A stretch of 36,395 nucleotides of DNA from SGZJ01 sp949372955 (GTDB taxonomy: Bacteria > Bacteroidota > Bacteroidia > Flavobacteriales > Flavobacteriaceae): assembly GCA_949372955.1 (NCBI GenBank), contig CASIAX010000017.1, positions 1 through 36,395 of the forward strand, written 5' to 3'. Each line of letters begins with the position of its first letter. The first letter of the stretch is position 1. Positions 17,614-25,858 of this stretch are shown piece after piece. Position numbers and translations under genes: made by a program. The notes below the pieces were generated by a model. The model saw nothing but the letters and a program-made list of their open reading frames with translations. It made no database searches and was not told the origin of the DNA.

Positions 17614-17688
17614 TGGGCGCGGAGGGATTCGAACCCCCGACCCCCTGGGTGTAAACCAGGTGCTCTGAACCAACTGAGCTACGCGCCC
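17614..17688 (-). tRNA. tRNA-Val(TAC)
   Basis: A 75-base cloverleaf. The acceptor GGGCGCG pairs with CGCGCCC followed by discriminator A. The anticodon stem CCTGG/CCAGG holds loop TTTACAC, giving anticodon TAC (valine). The T arm contains GGTTCGAATCC. CCA is not encoded. It is the only tRNA outside the rRNA operon, and sits next to the atypical 17.8-21.0 kb region. Confidence 0.95.
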
Positions 17689-17838
17689 AAATTAACTGAT
17701 TTTTAGATAGTTACTCAATATTGTAACTTTTCACTTTAAAGTTAAGTGTTCATTTTCATGTACACTAGGCTAACTTTTACCAGCTTTTTTTGGTGAGCAC
17801 AAATATATATAAATTTTTGTTTTACACATAGTCTTTTA
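17689..17838 (-). promoter_or_regulatory. Promoter and leader of tRNA-Val
   Basis: On the minus strand a perfect Bacteroidetes -7 box TATATTTG lies at 17800-17807, with TGTG (17825-17828) 17 bases upstream as a weak -33 box. It is followed by TGCTCACC, similar to the start region after the rRNA promoter boxes in this window. It implies a leader of about 100 bases before the tRNA; short hairpins such as GTTAC/GTAAC (17710-17727) lie in that leader. No gene is seen here. Confidence 0.6.
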
Positions 17839-18066
17839 TTATTTCTTTATTTGTGTAATTAATTCTTTAAAGTCTAGTGACAATGCTACAGTTGTTGTAT
17901 TTAAATCAACTAAAATTTTTGGTTTACCGTAACGATAGTAAAAAAAAGTTGTACAGCTCCTCAATTACACTATCTAATTTTTCTATTATTTTTATTCGTA
18001 TGCTTTAGACTTTCTAGTTGATTCTAGTCTAATACCAACTCTATTTTCAAATTCTAATTTGTTTTG
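17839..18066 (-). pseudogene. Remnant of an unidentified protein gene, two frameshifts
   Basis: Reading leftward past the MoxR-like stop, protein-like sequence continues in three different frames. These are EFENRVGIRLESTRKSKAYE (to 17995), then KIIEKLDSVIEELYN (from about 17992), then YYRYGKPKILVDLNTTTVAL with LDFKELITQIKK to a TAA at 17839. The last break falls in an 8-base T run (17940-17947 on the plus strand as A). No in-frame start exists for any piece. I do not recognise the family. It may be the tail of a gene interrupted or truncated when the MoxR/VWA pair arrived, or chance coding-like sequence. Confidence 0.35.
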
Positions 18067-19514
18067 TTAAAATACTGGCTTATGCCTGCAGAGTCAAATT
18101 TATAGGTGGTATTTTTTTCCGATTTATCTAGTTTGTTGTTAATGGTTAATCCCCAAAGAACGAGTTCCATGCAAAAGGCTTGGTCTTGGCTGTTTAATTT
18201 ACCAGCATGATCTTCAATAAGTGCAGTCAGAGGTTTTATAGATCTAAGACTTGAAAAGAACTCATCATCTGTATCTGTATAGTTTAGCTCAATAAAGTTG
18301 TTGTCAAACCACTGAATCAAGTCTGTGTAAGGTGTCTTCACTCCTTCTTTTTCAAGTTTAGAAACGCGAGGAAAGAGGTTTTCAAACTGCACCATTACAG
18401 CACTGTCAATAAGTAATTTAGCAACTTCATCAGCCCCTTCTTGTTCGCCTTCGTATACAAGTTCAATTTTACCTGTTATCGAAGGAATTATTGACATAAA
18501 GTCAACTAAACGAATGGTTGTTTTTTCTGAACCGGTTTCAATTAACCGTAATTTTGCAGCAGCAATAAGATTTTCCATTGCACTGATTGTCAGTCGTGCA
18601 CTCACCCCACTTTTAGCATCTACATATTCACTTTTACGTGCTGTAAATGCTACTTCCTCTAAAAGGTCTTTAGCTAAGTTTGGAACTAGGATACTTGCTT
18701 TATCTTCTTTAGATATTTTTGCTTCCTGCTCTGTAATTTCACGGGCAAGTGCGATTGATTTGGGATAGTGAGTGAAAATCTGCGATCCAATTCTATCTTT
18801 CAAAGGCGTGACGATACTTCCTCTGTTGGTGTAATCTTCTGGGTTTGCAGTAAATACAAATTGGATATCTAGAGGCATTCTAAGCTGAAAGCCACGGATT
18901 TGAATGTCTCCTTCTTGTAAGATGTTAAATAAAGAAACTTGTATTCTCGCTTGTAAGTCCGGTAATTCGTTTAGCACAAAAATAGACCGATTTGCCCTGG
19001 GAATCATGCCGTAATGCAAGACACGTTCATCAGAGTAGGGTAGTTTTAAAGTTGCCGCTTTGATCGGGTCAATATCTCCAATCAAGTCAGAGACATTCAC
19101 ATCTGGTGTAGCTAGTTTTTCAAAGAACCGCTGAGATCTATGTACCCATGATATAGGGGTCTTGTCACCCATTTCAGCAATCAAATCTCGTGCATATTTC
19201 GAAATTGGTTCATATGGACTGTCATTAATTTCAGAACCTTTTACAATTGGCATGTATTCATCCAAAAGATCTACCATGCTTCGCGCTATCTTTGTTTTTG
19301 CTTGCCCTCTTAATCCTAATAAGTTGATGTGATGACCAGCAATAATAGCCTTTTTTAATTGCGGAACAACCGTGTCTTCATAGCCAAAAAGCCCTTCGAA
19401 TACAGCTTGCTTAGCTTTGATTCTTGCAATTAAATTGGATTGAATCTCTTGGTTTATGGTCTTATTCTCATAATCAGATTTTTTTAATTCCTTAAAGGTT
19501 ATCTCTTTTTTCAT
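18054..19514 (-). CDS. MoxR-like AAA+ ATPase
   Basis: A 486-residue AAA+ ATPase of the MoxR/magnesium-chelatase-I type. The P-loop is GLRGQAKT at 67-74. The Walker B strand is SIFVLNE (177-183), with Asn182 where Asp is usual. FTANPEDYTNRG follows at about 235-246 (sensor 1 Asn), and the RDLIAEMGDKTP and VSDLIGDIDP segments fit this branch. The C-terminal 150 residues form the helical lid. MoxR ATPases work with von Willebrand factor A proteins to remodel or insert metals into partner complexes; the next gene upstream is exactly such a partner. They overlap by 4 bases (ATGA, 19511-19514). GC content is visibly above that of neighbouring genes. The client protein is unknown. Confidence 0.88.
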   Translation of the reverse strand: MKKEITFKELKKSDYENKTINQEIQSNLIARIKAKQAVFEGLFGYEDTVVPQLKKAIIAGHHINLLGLRGQAKTKIARSMVDLLDEYMPIVKGSEINDSPYEPISKYARDLIAEMGDKTPISWVHRSQRFFEKLATPDVNVSDLIGDIDPIKAATLKLPYSDERVLHYGMIPRANRSIFVLNELPDLQARIQVSLFNILQEGDIQIRGFQLRMPLDIQFVFTANPEDYTNRGSIVTPLKDRIGSQIFTHYPKSIALAREITEQEAKISKEDKASILVPNLAKDLLEEVAFTARKSEYVDAKSGVSARLTISAMENLIAAAKLRLIETGSEKTTIRLVDFMSIIPSITGKIELVYEGEQEGADEVAKLLIDSAVMVQFENLFPRVSKLEKEGVKTPYTDLIQWFDNNFIELNYTDTDDEFFSSLRSIKPLTALIEDHAGKLNSQDQAFCMELVLWGLTINNKLDKSEKNTTYKFDSAGISQYFNKTN

Positions 19515-20659
19515 ATTCTTTTAGTTCTGTTTTTTTCGTAATCTTCAAATATCATTTCTCCTAAACCAGACAGTCCAGTTAAGAAGGCTTTTCCTTGGTT
19601 TTGTGCTGTGAAAAGTTCTACAAATTGGCGCAGATACGGATCTTGAGCAATCATAAAAGTGGTAATGGGGATTTTTAATTTCCTAGCTTGAGCAGCTTTA
19701 TTTAAACATTTAGAGACGATCATGTCGTCCAGTCCATTACTATTTTTGTAAAATTCTCCTGAAGGCAGTTTTATACAACTTGGTTTTCCGTCGGTTATCA
19801 TGAAAATTTGCTTATTTGTATTTCGTTTCCGACGCAAAATATCCATTGCTAGTTCTAGTCCCGCAACGGTATTGGTATGAAAGGGGCCAACTTTTAGATA
19901 AGGAAGGTCCTTCACTTTAATTGGCCAAGCCTCATTTCCAAATACTATAATATCGATAGAGTCTTTAGGATATTTTCGATGAATTAGTTCAACAAGTGCC
20001 ATTGCCACTTTTTTAGCAGGTGTAATTCGGTCTTCACCATATAAAATCATAGAATGACTAATATCAATCATGAGTACAGTACTCATTTGTGCTTTATGCT
20101 TTGTTTCTTCAACAATTAAATCATTTTCTGTGAGTCGTAAATCAGAGATACCATTATTAATTTGTGCATTCTTTAGGCTCTCGGTCATATTTACGGTCGA
20201 TAAATCATCTCCAAATTGAAACGTTCTATTTTCGCCATCTCGCTCATCGCCGACCCCTACTTTTGTGGTACTGTGATTTCCCAGTCCACTCTTTTTTAGC
20301 TTTCCAAAAATTTGGTTTAAGGCATAGTCTCTCAAGGCCGATTCAAGTTTGGCAGTGAGTATATTTTTGCCTTTCCCTTTTCCGTTTCCAGATTTGAGTT
20401 GATCAGGATCCATATCTTCTTTGATATACCCTCGTTTCTTGAGGTCCTCTTCAAAATTTTCTAGGTTGTAATGGTCGTTAAAAATGTTGTATTCGACATC
20501 CAGTGTATTTAGCCATTCAAAAGCTTCTTCGATATCGCCTGATGTATGTGTGAGGAGTTCTTTAAACACACCAAACACCCGTTCAAAATCCGAAACATCT
20601 TTTTCGATATGTTTACTGAATGTAAACCCTTTTCCATAATTAAAATCTATTTCTGCCAT
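19511..20659 (-). CDS. von Willebrand factor A domain protein, partner of the MoxR ATPase
   Basis: A cytoplasmic protein with no signal peptide. The frame is open to an ATG at 20677, but the ATG at 20659 (MAEIDFNYGKGFTF) gives a more natural N-terminus, so I use it; numbering below is from the longer start. A charged linker (about 95-160) with GNGKGKGKN precedes the VWA domain (about 198-375). The MIDAS metal site is complete: DISHS at 205-209, Thr270 in FHTNT, and Asp296 in MITDGKP. Together with the overlapping MoxR gene it makes a MoxR-VWA pair, a chaperone-like module. No third gene of a MoxR operon (for example a DUF58 protein) is present here. Composition matches the MoxR gene rather than the flanks. 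Confidence 0.88.
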   Translation of the reverse strand: MAEIDFNYGKGFTFSKHIEKDVSDFERVFGVFKELLTHTSGDIEEAFEWLNTLDVEYNIFNDHYNLENFEEDLKKRGYIKEDMDPDQLKSGNGKGKGKNILTAKLESALRDYALNQIFGKLKKSGLGNHSTTKVGVGDERDGENRTFQFGDDLSTVNMTESLKNAQINNGISDLRLTENDLIVEETKHKAQMSTVLMIDISHSMILYGEDRITPAKKVAMALVELIHRKYPKDSIDIIVFGNEAWPIKVKDLPYLKVGPFHTNTVAGLELAMDILRRKRNTNKQIFMITDGKPSCIKLPSGEFYKNSNGLDDMIVSKCLNKAAQARKLKIPITTFMIAQDPYLRQFVELFTAQNQGKAFLTGLSGLGEMIFEDYEKNRTKRI

Positions 20660-21022
20660 CCCTACAAATATCGACATATAGAATTATTTAAAGTGTTAAG
20701 GAGATATTAATCTTTTAGATTATTAACGACCTAACGTTTATATTTTGTTATGTTTTTATGGCTTCAATACGTTTTGTGTCACCAGTGAGCGAATTTCGCA
20801 GTTATTGGAAACGTCTTATTAGTCTAGAATACTTGAAAGTAGGTTGTAATATCGAGTCGCTTATTGTGAATTATGATTACAGAATTGAAATTACAAGCCT
20901 TGTTAACAAAGGACGTATTAATGTTAAACATATTAATGATTTTGGCATTAATTATTAGTGGCTAATATTAGCTTAATAAGCAATCTAATTACTTCCCAAT
21001 AATGACTATTTTAATTTAAAGT
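20660..21022. other. Intergenic stretch with unassigned sequence upstream of the MoxR/VWA pair
   Basis: About 360 bases with no recognised gene. A plus-strand frame at 20758-20958 encodes 66 residues (starting MASIRFVSPVSEFRSYWKRL) with no known family. A second short frame starts at 20873 and encodes a 30-residue peptide with a hydrophobic tail. The first part (20761-20820) is 40% GC by count, like the MoxR/VWA genes, so this could be decayed sequence that arrived with them. A 12-base perfect palindrome GCTAATATTAGC lies at 20961-20972. I see no promoter that clearly belongs to the ATPase operon. Confidence 0.3.
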
Positions 21023-24000
21023 CTATTTTTTAATTACAATTTTCTTGGTGTATTTTTTATTTTCCCTAGAGAAATTTATAAAATAAATACCCTCGCTATA
21101 ATTTTTTACGTTTATCTCGTTATTTCCTTCCAATAGATTTCCTGATTTAATTCGTTGACCTAGCATATTAAACAGTTCATAATCAAAACTATTATTCGAT
21201 CTAATATATATGTTTTCAGAAGTTGGATTTGGATAAATACGGATGGAATCAAACATATTTTCTTCAATACTTAATCCAGCTTCAACATTAACTGTCGCTT
21301 CACAAGTATTAGTATTACCAGCACTATCTGTTACGGTTAAAATTATAGTATTATTCCCAATATGACTCTCATCAAACTCTGTTTGATTAATGCTTAATGT
21401 GACTTCTCCACATTCATCAAAACTACCATTATTTATATCCTCTACTGAAATAATAGCTAGACCTTCCTCTAAAGTCAGTGTAAGGTCATTACATAGAACT
21501 GTTGGATTAGTGTCATCGGTTACCGTTACTGTTTGTGTAGCAGTAGCTGTGTTTCCAGAACCATCTGTTACTGTCCAAGTAACGGTAGTTTCTCCAAGAT
21601 CAAAAACATCAGGTGCATCATTAGTAGTAGAAGCTACAGAACAGATATTACTAGTTGTTAATGATCCTAGGGATATATCTGTAGCAGTACATGCCTCGTT
21701 AGTAGAAACACTAATTGATTCAGGTGCAGTGATTGTAGGGTTAGTAGCTTCATTTACTGTCACGATTGCAGTACACTCAGAAGAGTACCCATTAACATCT
21801 GTTACAGTTAAAACAACAGAATTTTCTCCTAAGTTAGAACAGTCAAAGGTATCTATATCAATAGATATTGATTCAATTCCAAATTCATCCGTTGAATTAT
21901 CATCTATTTGGGAAGCTATTATAGTTACTTCACCACCATTTAAGTTAACTGAAATATCTGCACAATATACGGTAGGAGGTGTGCTGTCATCTTCACAAAC
22001 ATCTCCTATTTCATTTTGATTTAAATCTTCCTGTGATGGATTGGCTATTGACGGACAATTGTCATCTGAATCATAAACACCATCCATATCGACATCGGAC
22101 ATGAAATAAAATTTGTTATCCTCCCTAAATTCCCAATATTCCTGTCCGGTTAAATAATCTTCCCAGCATTCATTTTGAAATCCATCCATCCCCCAAGGAA
22201 TTAAATCCATATCCCCATCACCGTCTTTATCTTTAACTGCAATGTTCCATATTCGAGGAAAATCACCTTGTCCTTGATTCCCACCCTCTCCAGTGTTTTT
22301 AAAGAAAAATACATCAAAAGAATCTTGTGTCACGTCGGTGTACGTACCATCCTCATTACCCATGAATAATTGGAGTCCTGTAGCACGGTTATGATAATTT
22401 TTAGCAAGTATTATATCGTTAATCCCATCTTGGTTAAAATCAAATACGTTATAATTAAGAGCGCCAAAGAGACTCTCAAAGTTGTACTCGCTTAACTCAG
22501 ATAATAAATAATCTTGATGTTGATCAAAATATGTTGAATTAGACACAGAGAAATTCCCACTACAATTCCCCCAAAATATTCTAGATCCGGATTTTACATA
22601 TTCTCCATCAACATAAATCAAGTCATCATAGGATAAAGGACCTTCTCCATCAATTTCCTGTTCAACTAATACATTATTCTCAATAATAAATTGTCCATTA
22701 TTCTGAACTGGAAGAACCCAATCTAAGCATCCATCTTCATTAATATCATATAATATCTGACCATGGTCGTCTTTTCTCATTCTTTCTTGCTCCCCAGGAA
22801 CTTCAGTGAAAAATTCAAAATTTTCGACAAAATTACCCTGGCCATCATTTAGTAAAGTAAAAGACCTACTATCTCTCCACTCATCAGTATCACCACCACC
22901 TCTTTTTTGGATCATAATATCTACATCTCCATCATTATCAATATCTCCACTCATTGGTCCATTTGATGTAAATGGCAACATATCAATTACTCTTCTCTCA
23001 GAAAATCCACCAGCATTGAAAAAGAAAATTTCAAATGGAATATCTTCATATTGTATACCTGTAATTGCGCTTGTCTCATGTGCATTATTTCCAGTGACTA
23101 GAATATCATAAAATCCGTCATTATTAAAATCATTTATATCAAGCCAACCACCCCATAGTACTTCACTATCAAAATATTGAGGTTCGGAAGTATCTGACAA
23201 ATAATCGTCATAAAACATAAGTTTACCAGTTGGATTTTCATCTGACTGAAAAATACCATCTTCACCTCCATTAATTAAAAAAGCAAATAAATCATCCTTC
23301 CCGTCATTATTGTAATCAAATATGATATAATTATCCTCCCAAATAAAATATCTAACAGAACAATTAAAACAATCCCCATTTGCTATGTCCTCCTCTGTAC
23401 TTGGACAATCTCCCTCTTGAATTTCAAAAGAATACATGTTCGTTAAGAATTCCATTCCAATTTGATCGTTGGCAACAACTAGTCCTGAACTATTATTAAT
23501 ATTTAATTCATTGTCTGAACATCCGTTTTCATTGACTGTTTCACCAGAGTTTGTAAAAGGACATTGGTCTACATCATCCATTACTCCATCATTGTCATTG
23601 TCATCATCACAAACATCTCCAATACCATCGTTATCAATATCTGACTGATCAATATTTTCAATTTCAGGACAGTTGTCATTTGAGTCTTTAACTCCGTCTC
23701 TGTCTAAATCGTTAAATGTTAAATTTAAAATCTCTCTAGTATAATCTACAGGATTAATTGTTTTTTTACCATTTTCATCATAGAAAACACCTATGTTAGT
23801 AGCAAATTTTAGATCATTATCTAAGGGCTGATAAAGGTCTAAATATCCATCATTATTAAAATCACCTATCACGGATTCATATAAATCTGAATATGGAACA
23901 ACAGCATTCTCAAAATGTGTTGACTTGTTAATCAAGAATAGTGATTTTGTAGCAGAAGCTGTTGTAGCCCAACCTCCCCAAAAATAGATATCGAGTAATC

Positions 24001-25801
24001 CATCATTATTAAAATCTTTAAATCTTGGTTCATTTGCAGAAAACATGTAATTGATATTCGACTCATCTGGAAAAAAAGAATCGGTTATATCTGTAAGATT
24101 TTCACCATCAATATCTAAAGCATATAACTTCGACATAGGTCCGTTATAAGGAACGGATGCCTCGTAACCTTGATATTGTCCATAAGAAAAAATGTCCATG
24201 AAAAATAGAATATCTTCTCCATCATTTTGTTCAAGGATATCAAAGGAATAATGTTCTTCATAAAAGTTTGAAGAATAGGTATATAAGATGTCATTTGAAA
24301 AATCAGTATTTGAAAAATTAAATCCAGTTTCGGAACCACGTATAATTATAAAATAATTTTCAGAAATGAACCCTAAATCTTCATGTGATGTTGACCCATA
24401 ATCTCCAATGAAATTCCCGTCATTATCAAAAAACTCTTCATACATTTCTGTTTGGTTTAACCATAATAGTATATCATCAATACCATCATTATTAAAATCA
24501 TATGTTTTTAAACCAGATACTCCTCTTTGAAATATTTTACTCCCAGCCTGAGGTTGTATAAAGATTTCAGAAGAAATAATTTCAGAATATTCTCCATCAA
24601 TTTTATCAATGATTTTAATAACACAACTATCTTCCCCTAACCCCAAATATTGAGAATCATATTTACCAACAACTGAAATTGACTCAATATCAGAATCATC
24701 ATCAATTTGACCCAGAATACTTTGTCGAGGAAATATTGTTTCATCAAATATTGTAAAATTACCAATTCCGTCATTTATATATATTGAAATATCTCCATCC
24801 CAATTAATTGGTTTGTTTTCTTGGGAACCATGATATACATCAGGTAAAGTGTAAATATCTAGATCTCCGTCATTATCTAAATCTTTTGAATACACATTAA
24901 TCCCTTCACTAATTTTATCGTAACTCGCTACATATGAATACTCAGCTTCGTATTCATTAGGAGATACTCCTCTAAGTAAAACCCATCTCGAAAAATACAT
25001 TTCTTTTTCCTCTTCAGTAAGAATCCAATCTATATCTCCAAAATAATGAGTATAAACTCTTCCAACCATGTCATTTATACCATCGCCTGTAAAGTCTTCA
25101 ATTATTGGAAATGCTAAATTTTTAGAAGCATTTCCAACCCAAAGATCACAGTTTGGTGTACCACAATCTTCATTTACTTCAAGAATTATATCTTCATTTG
25201 CAGTTTCAATTAGACTACTTATATTAGAAGAAATAACATTGTTAGATATCGAGAAAACATTTGTATACAATTCTTCATCAATGCCCTCTTTAAAAACAAC
25301 TTTCAACTCTGGACCATTTGGTCCAACAACTCCAACATATTGTTCTGAGTTAGTATTAAAAAAATCATTATCATAAAAATTAGAATTAGGGAATTCAATC
25401 CACATTCTGACAGACGTCATCTTTTCACCAATTGGAATATCAAAATATTCTAAAAAATTATCCTCGGATTCAAATGAATATGTAAAAGTACCTTCTACAT
25501 TTGATAGGGTAATGATATTGTCTTCAAAATTATACTCTTTTGTTTCATATATGTGCCCAATATGATTATTTTGTTCATAGGGTTTGAATACGAGTGTTTC
25601 AACACGGTCAAATCTTACAGATATCGGATCAGAGTTTAATTGTTCTATCGGAAAAGTGTTGTTTTGAATAATAGAATCTAATTGAAATACAATACTTATG
25701 GGGTCCTCGGCATCTATGGTGTTACCTGAATTGAAAATAAAGGTTTGAGATATTAGTATTTGTGTACAAAATATTGTGAAGATTAATAGTGAATTTTTCA
25801 T
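21023..25801 (-). CDS. Large secreted FG-GAP / thrombospondin-3 / HYR protein with type IX sorting domain
   Basis: A 1592-residue exported protein. The signal peptide is MKNSLLIFTIFCTQILISQ. Two long blocks of FG-GAP/VCBS-like repeats with calcium-binding loops (for example DLDNDGDLDIY, DFNNDGLLDIYFWG, DIDNDGDVDIMI) occupy about 220-690 and 790-1230. Each block is followed by a thrombospondin type 3 segment: DRDGVKDSNDNCP near 697-770 and DMDGVYDSDDNCP near 1236-1275. HYR-like immunoglobulin-fold domains follow (about 1280-1500, with FDLGETTVTWTVTDGSGN). The last 75 residues are a type IX type A sorting domain: IYPNPTSENIYI, ELFNMLGQRIKSG, ending KKYTKKIVIKK. Expected to be moved by the type IX system, cut by PorU and displayed or released. 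Its binding target is unknown. Confidence 0.92.
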   Translation of the reverse strand: MKNSLLIFTIFCTQILISQTFIFNSGNTIDAEDPISIVFQLDSIIQNNTFPIEQLNSDPISVRFDRVETLVFKPYEQNNHIGHIYETKEYNFEDNIITLSNVEGTFTYSFESEDNFLEYFDIPIGEKMTSVRMWIEFPNSNFYDNDFFNTNSEQYVGVVGPNGPELKVVFKEGIDEELYTNVFSISNNVISSNISSLIETANEDIILEVNEDCGTPNCDLWVGNASKNLAFPIIEDFTGDGINDMVGRVYTHYFGDIDWILTEEEKEMYFSRWVLLRGVSPNEYEAEYSYVASYDKISEGINVYSKDLDNDGDLDIYTLPDVYHGSQENKPINWDGDISIYINDGIGNFTIFDETIFPRQSILGQIDDDSDIESISVVGKYDSQYLGLGEDSCVIKIIDKIDGEYSEIISSEIFIQPQAGSKIFQRGVSGLKTYDFNNDGIDDILLWLNQTEMYEEFFDNDGNFIGDYGSTSHEDLGFISENYFIIIRGSETGFNFSNTDFSNDILYTYSSNFYEEHYSFDILEQNDGEDILFFMDIFSYGQYQGYEASVPYNGPMSKLYALDIDGENLTDITDSFFPDESNINYMFSANEPRFKDFNNDGLLDIYFWGGWATTASATKSLFLINKSTHFENAVVPYSDLYESVIGDFNNDGYLDLYQPLDNDLKFATNIGVFYDENGKKTINPVDYTREILNLTFNDLDRDGVKDSNDNCPEIENIDQSDIDNDGIGDVCDDDNDNDGVMDDVDQCPFTNSGETVNENGCSDNELNINNSSGLVVANDQIGMEFLTNMYSFEIQEGDCPSTEEDIANGDCFNCSVRYFIWEDNYIIFDYNNDGKDDLFAFLINGGEDGIFQSDENPTGKLMFYDDYLSDTSEPQYFDSEVLWGGWLDINDFNNDGFYDILVTGNNAHETSAITGIQYEDIPFEIFFFNAGGFSERRVIDMLPFTSNGPMSGDIDNDGDVDIMIQKRGGGDTDEWRDSRSFTLLNDGQGNFVENFEFFTEVPGEQERMRKDDHGQILYDINEDGCLDWVLPVQNNGQFIIENNVLVEQEIDGEGPLSYDDLIYVDGEYVKSGSRIFWGNCSGNFSVSNSTYFDQHQDYLLSELSEYNFESLFGALNYNVFDFNQDGINDIILAKNYHNRATGLQLFMGNEDGTYTDVTQDSFDVFFFKNTGEGGNQGQGDFPRIWNIAVKDKDGDGDMDLIPWGMDGFQNECWEDYLTGQEYWEFREDNKFYFMSDVDMDGVYDSDDNCPSIANPSQEDLNQNEIGDVCEDDSTPPTVYCADISVNLNGGEVTIIASQIDDNSTDEFGIESISIDIDTFDCSNLGENSVVLTVTDVNGYSSECTAIVTVNEATNPTITAPESISVSTNEACTATDISLGSLTTSNICSVASTTNDAPDVFDLGETTVTWTVTDGSGNTATATQTVTVTDDTNPTVLCNDLTLTLEEGLAIISVEDINNGSFDECGEVTLSINQTEFDESHIGNNTIILTVTDSAGNTNTCEATVNVEAGLSIEENMFDSIRIYPNPTSENIYIRSNNSFDYELFNMLGQRIKSGNLLEGNNEINVKNYSEGIYFINFSRENKKYTKKIVIKK

Positions 25802-25858
25802 TATTTAGATTTAAAACTAATTTACTACAATTTTCGCTCACAATTAGAACACTCAAAG

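Noticed and set aside
17581..17688. tRNA-Val as an attachment site of an integrated element
   Set aside because: I found no integrase gene and no second copy of the tRNA 3' end within the window.
21390..22019. A 209-residue plus-strand frame
   Set aside because: It is antisense to the HYR region of the secreted protein, and its valine/serine-rich sequence is a mirror of repetitive coding DNA.
23560..24500. Short repeated motifs such as CCATCATTATT in the secreted-protein gene, at first sight a repeat array
   Set aside because: They are the coding signature of repeated Asp/Asn-Gly calcium loops, with irregular spacing and no unique spacers, so not CRISPR.
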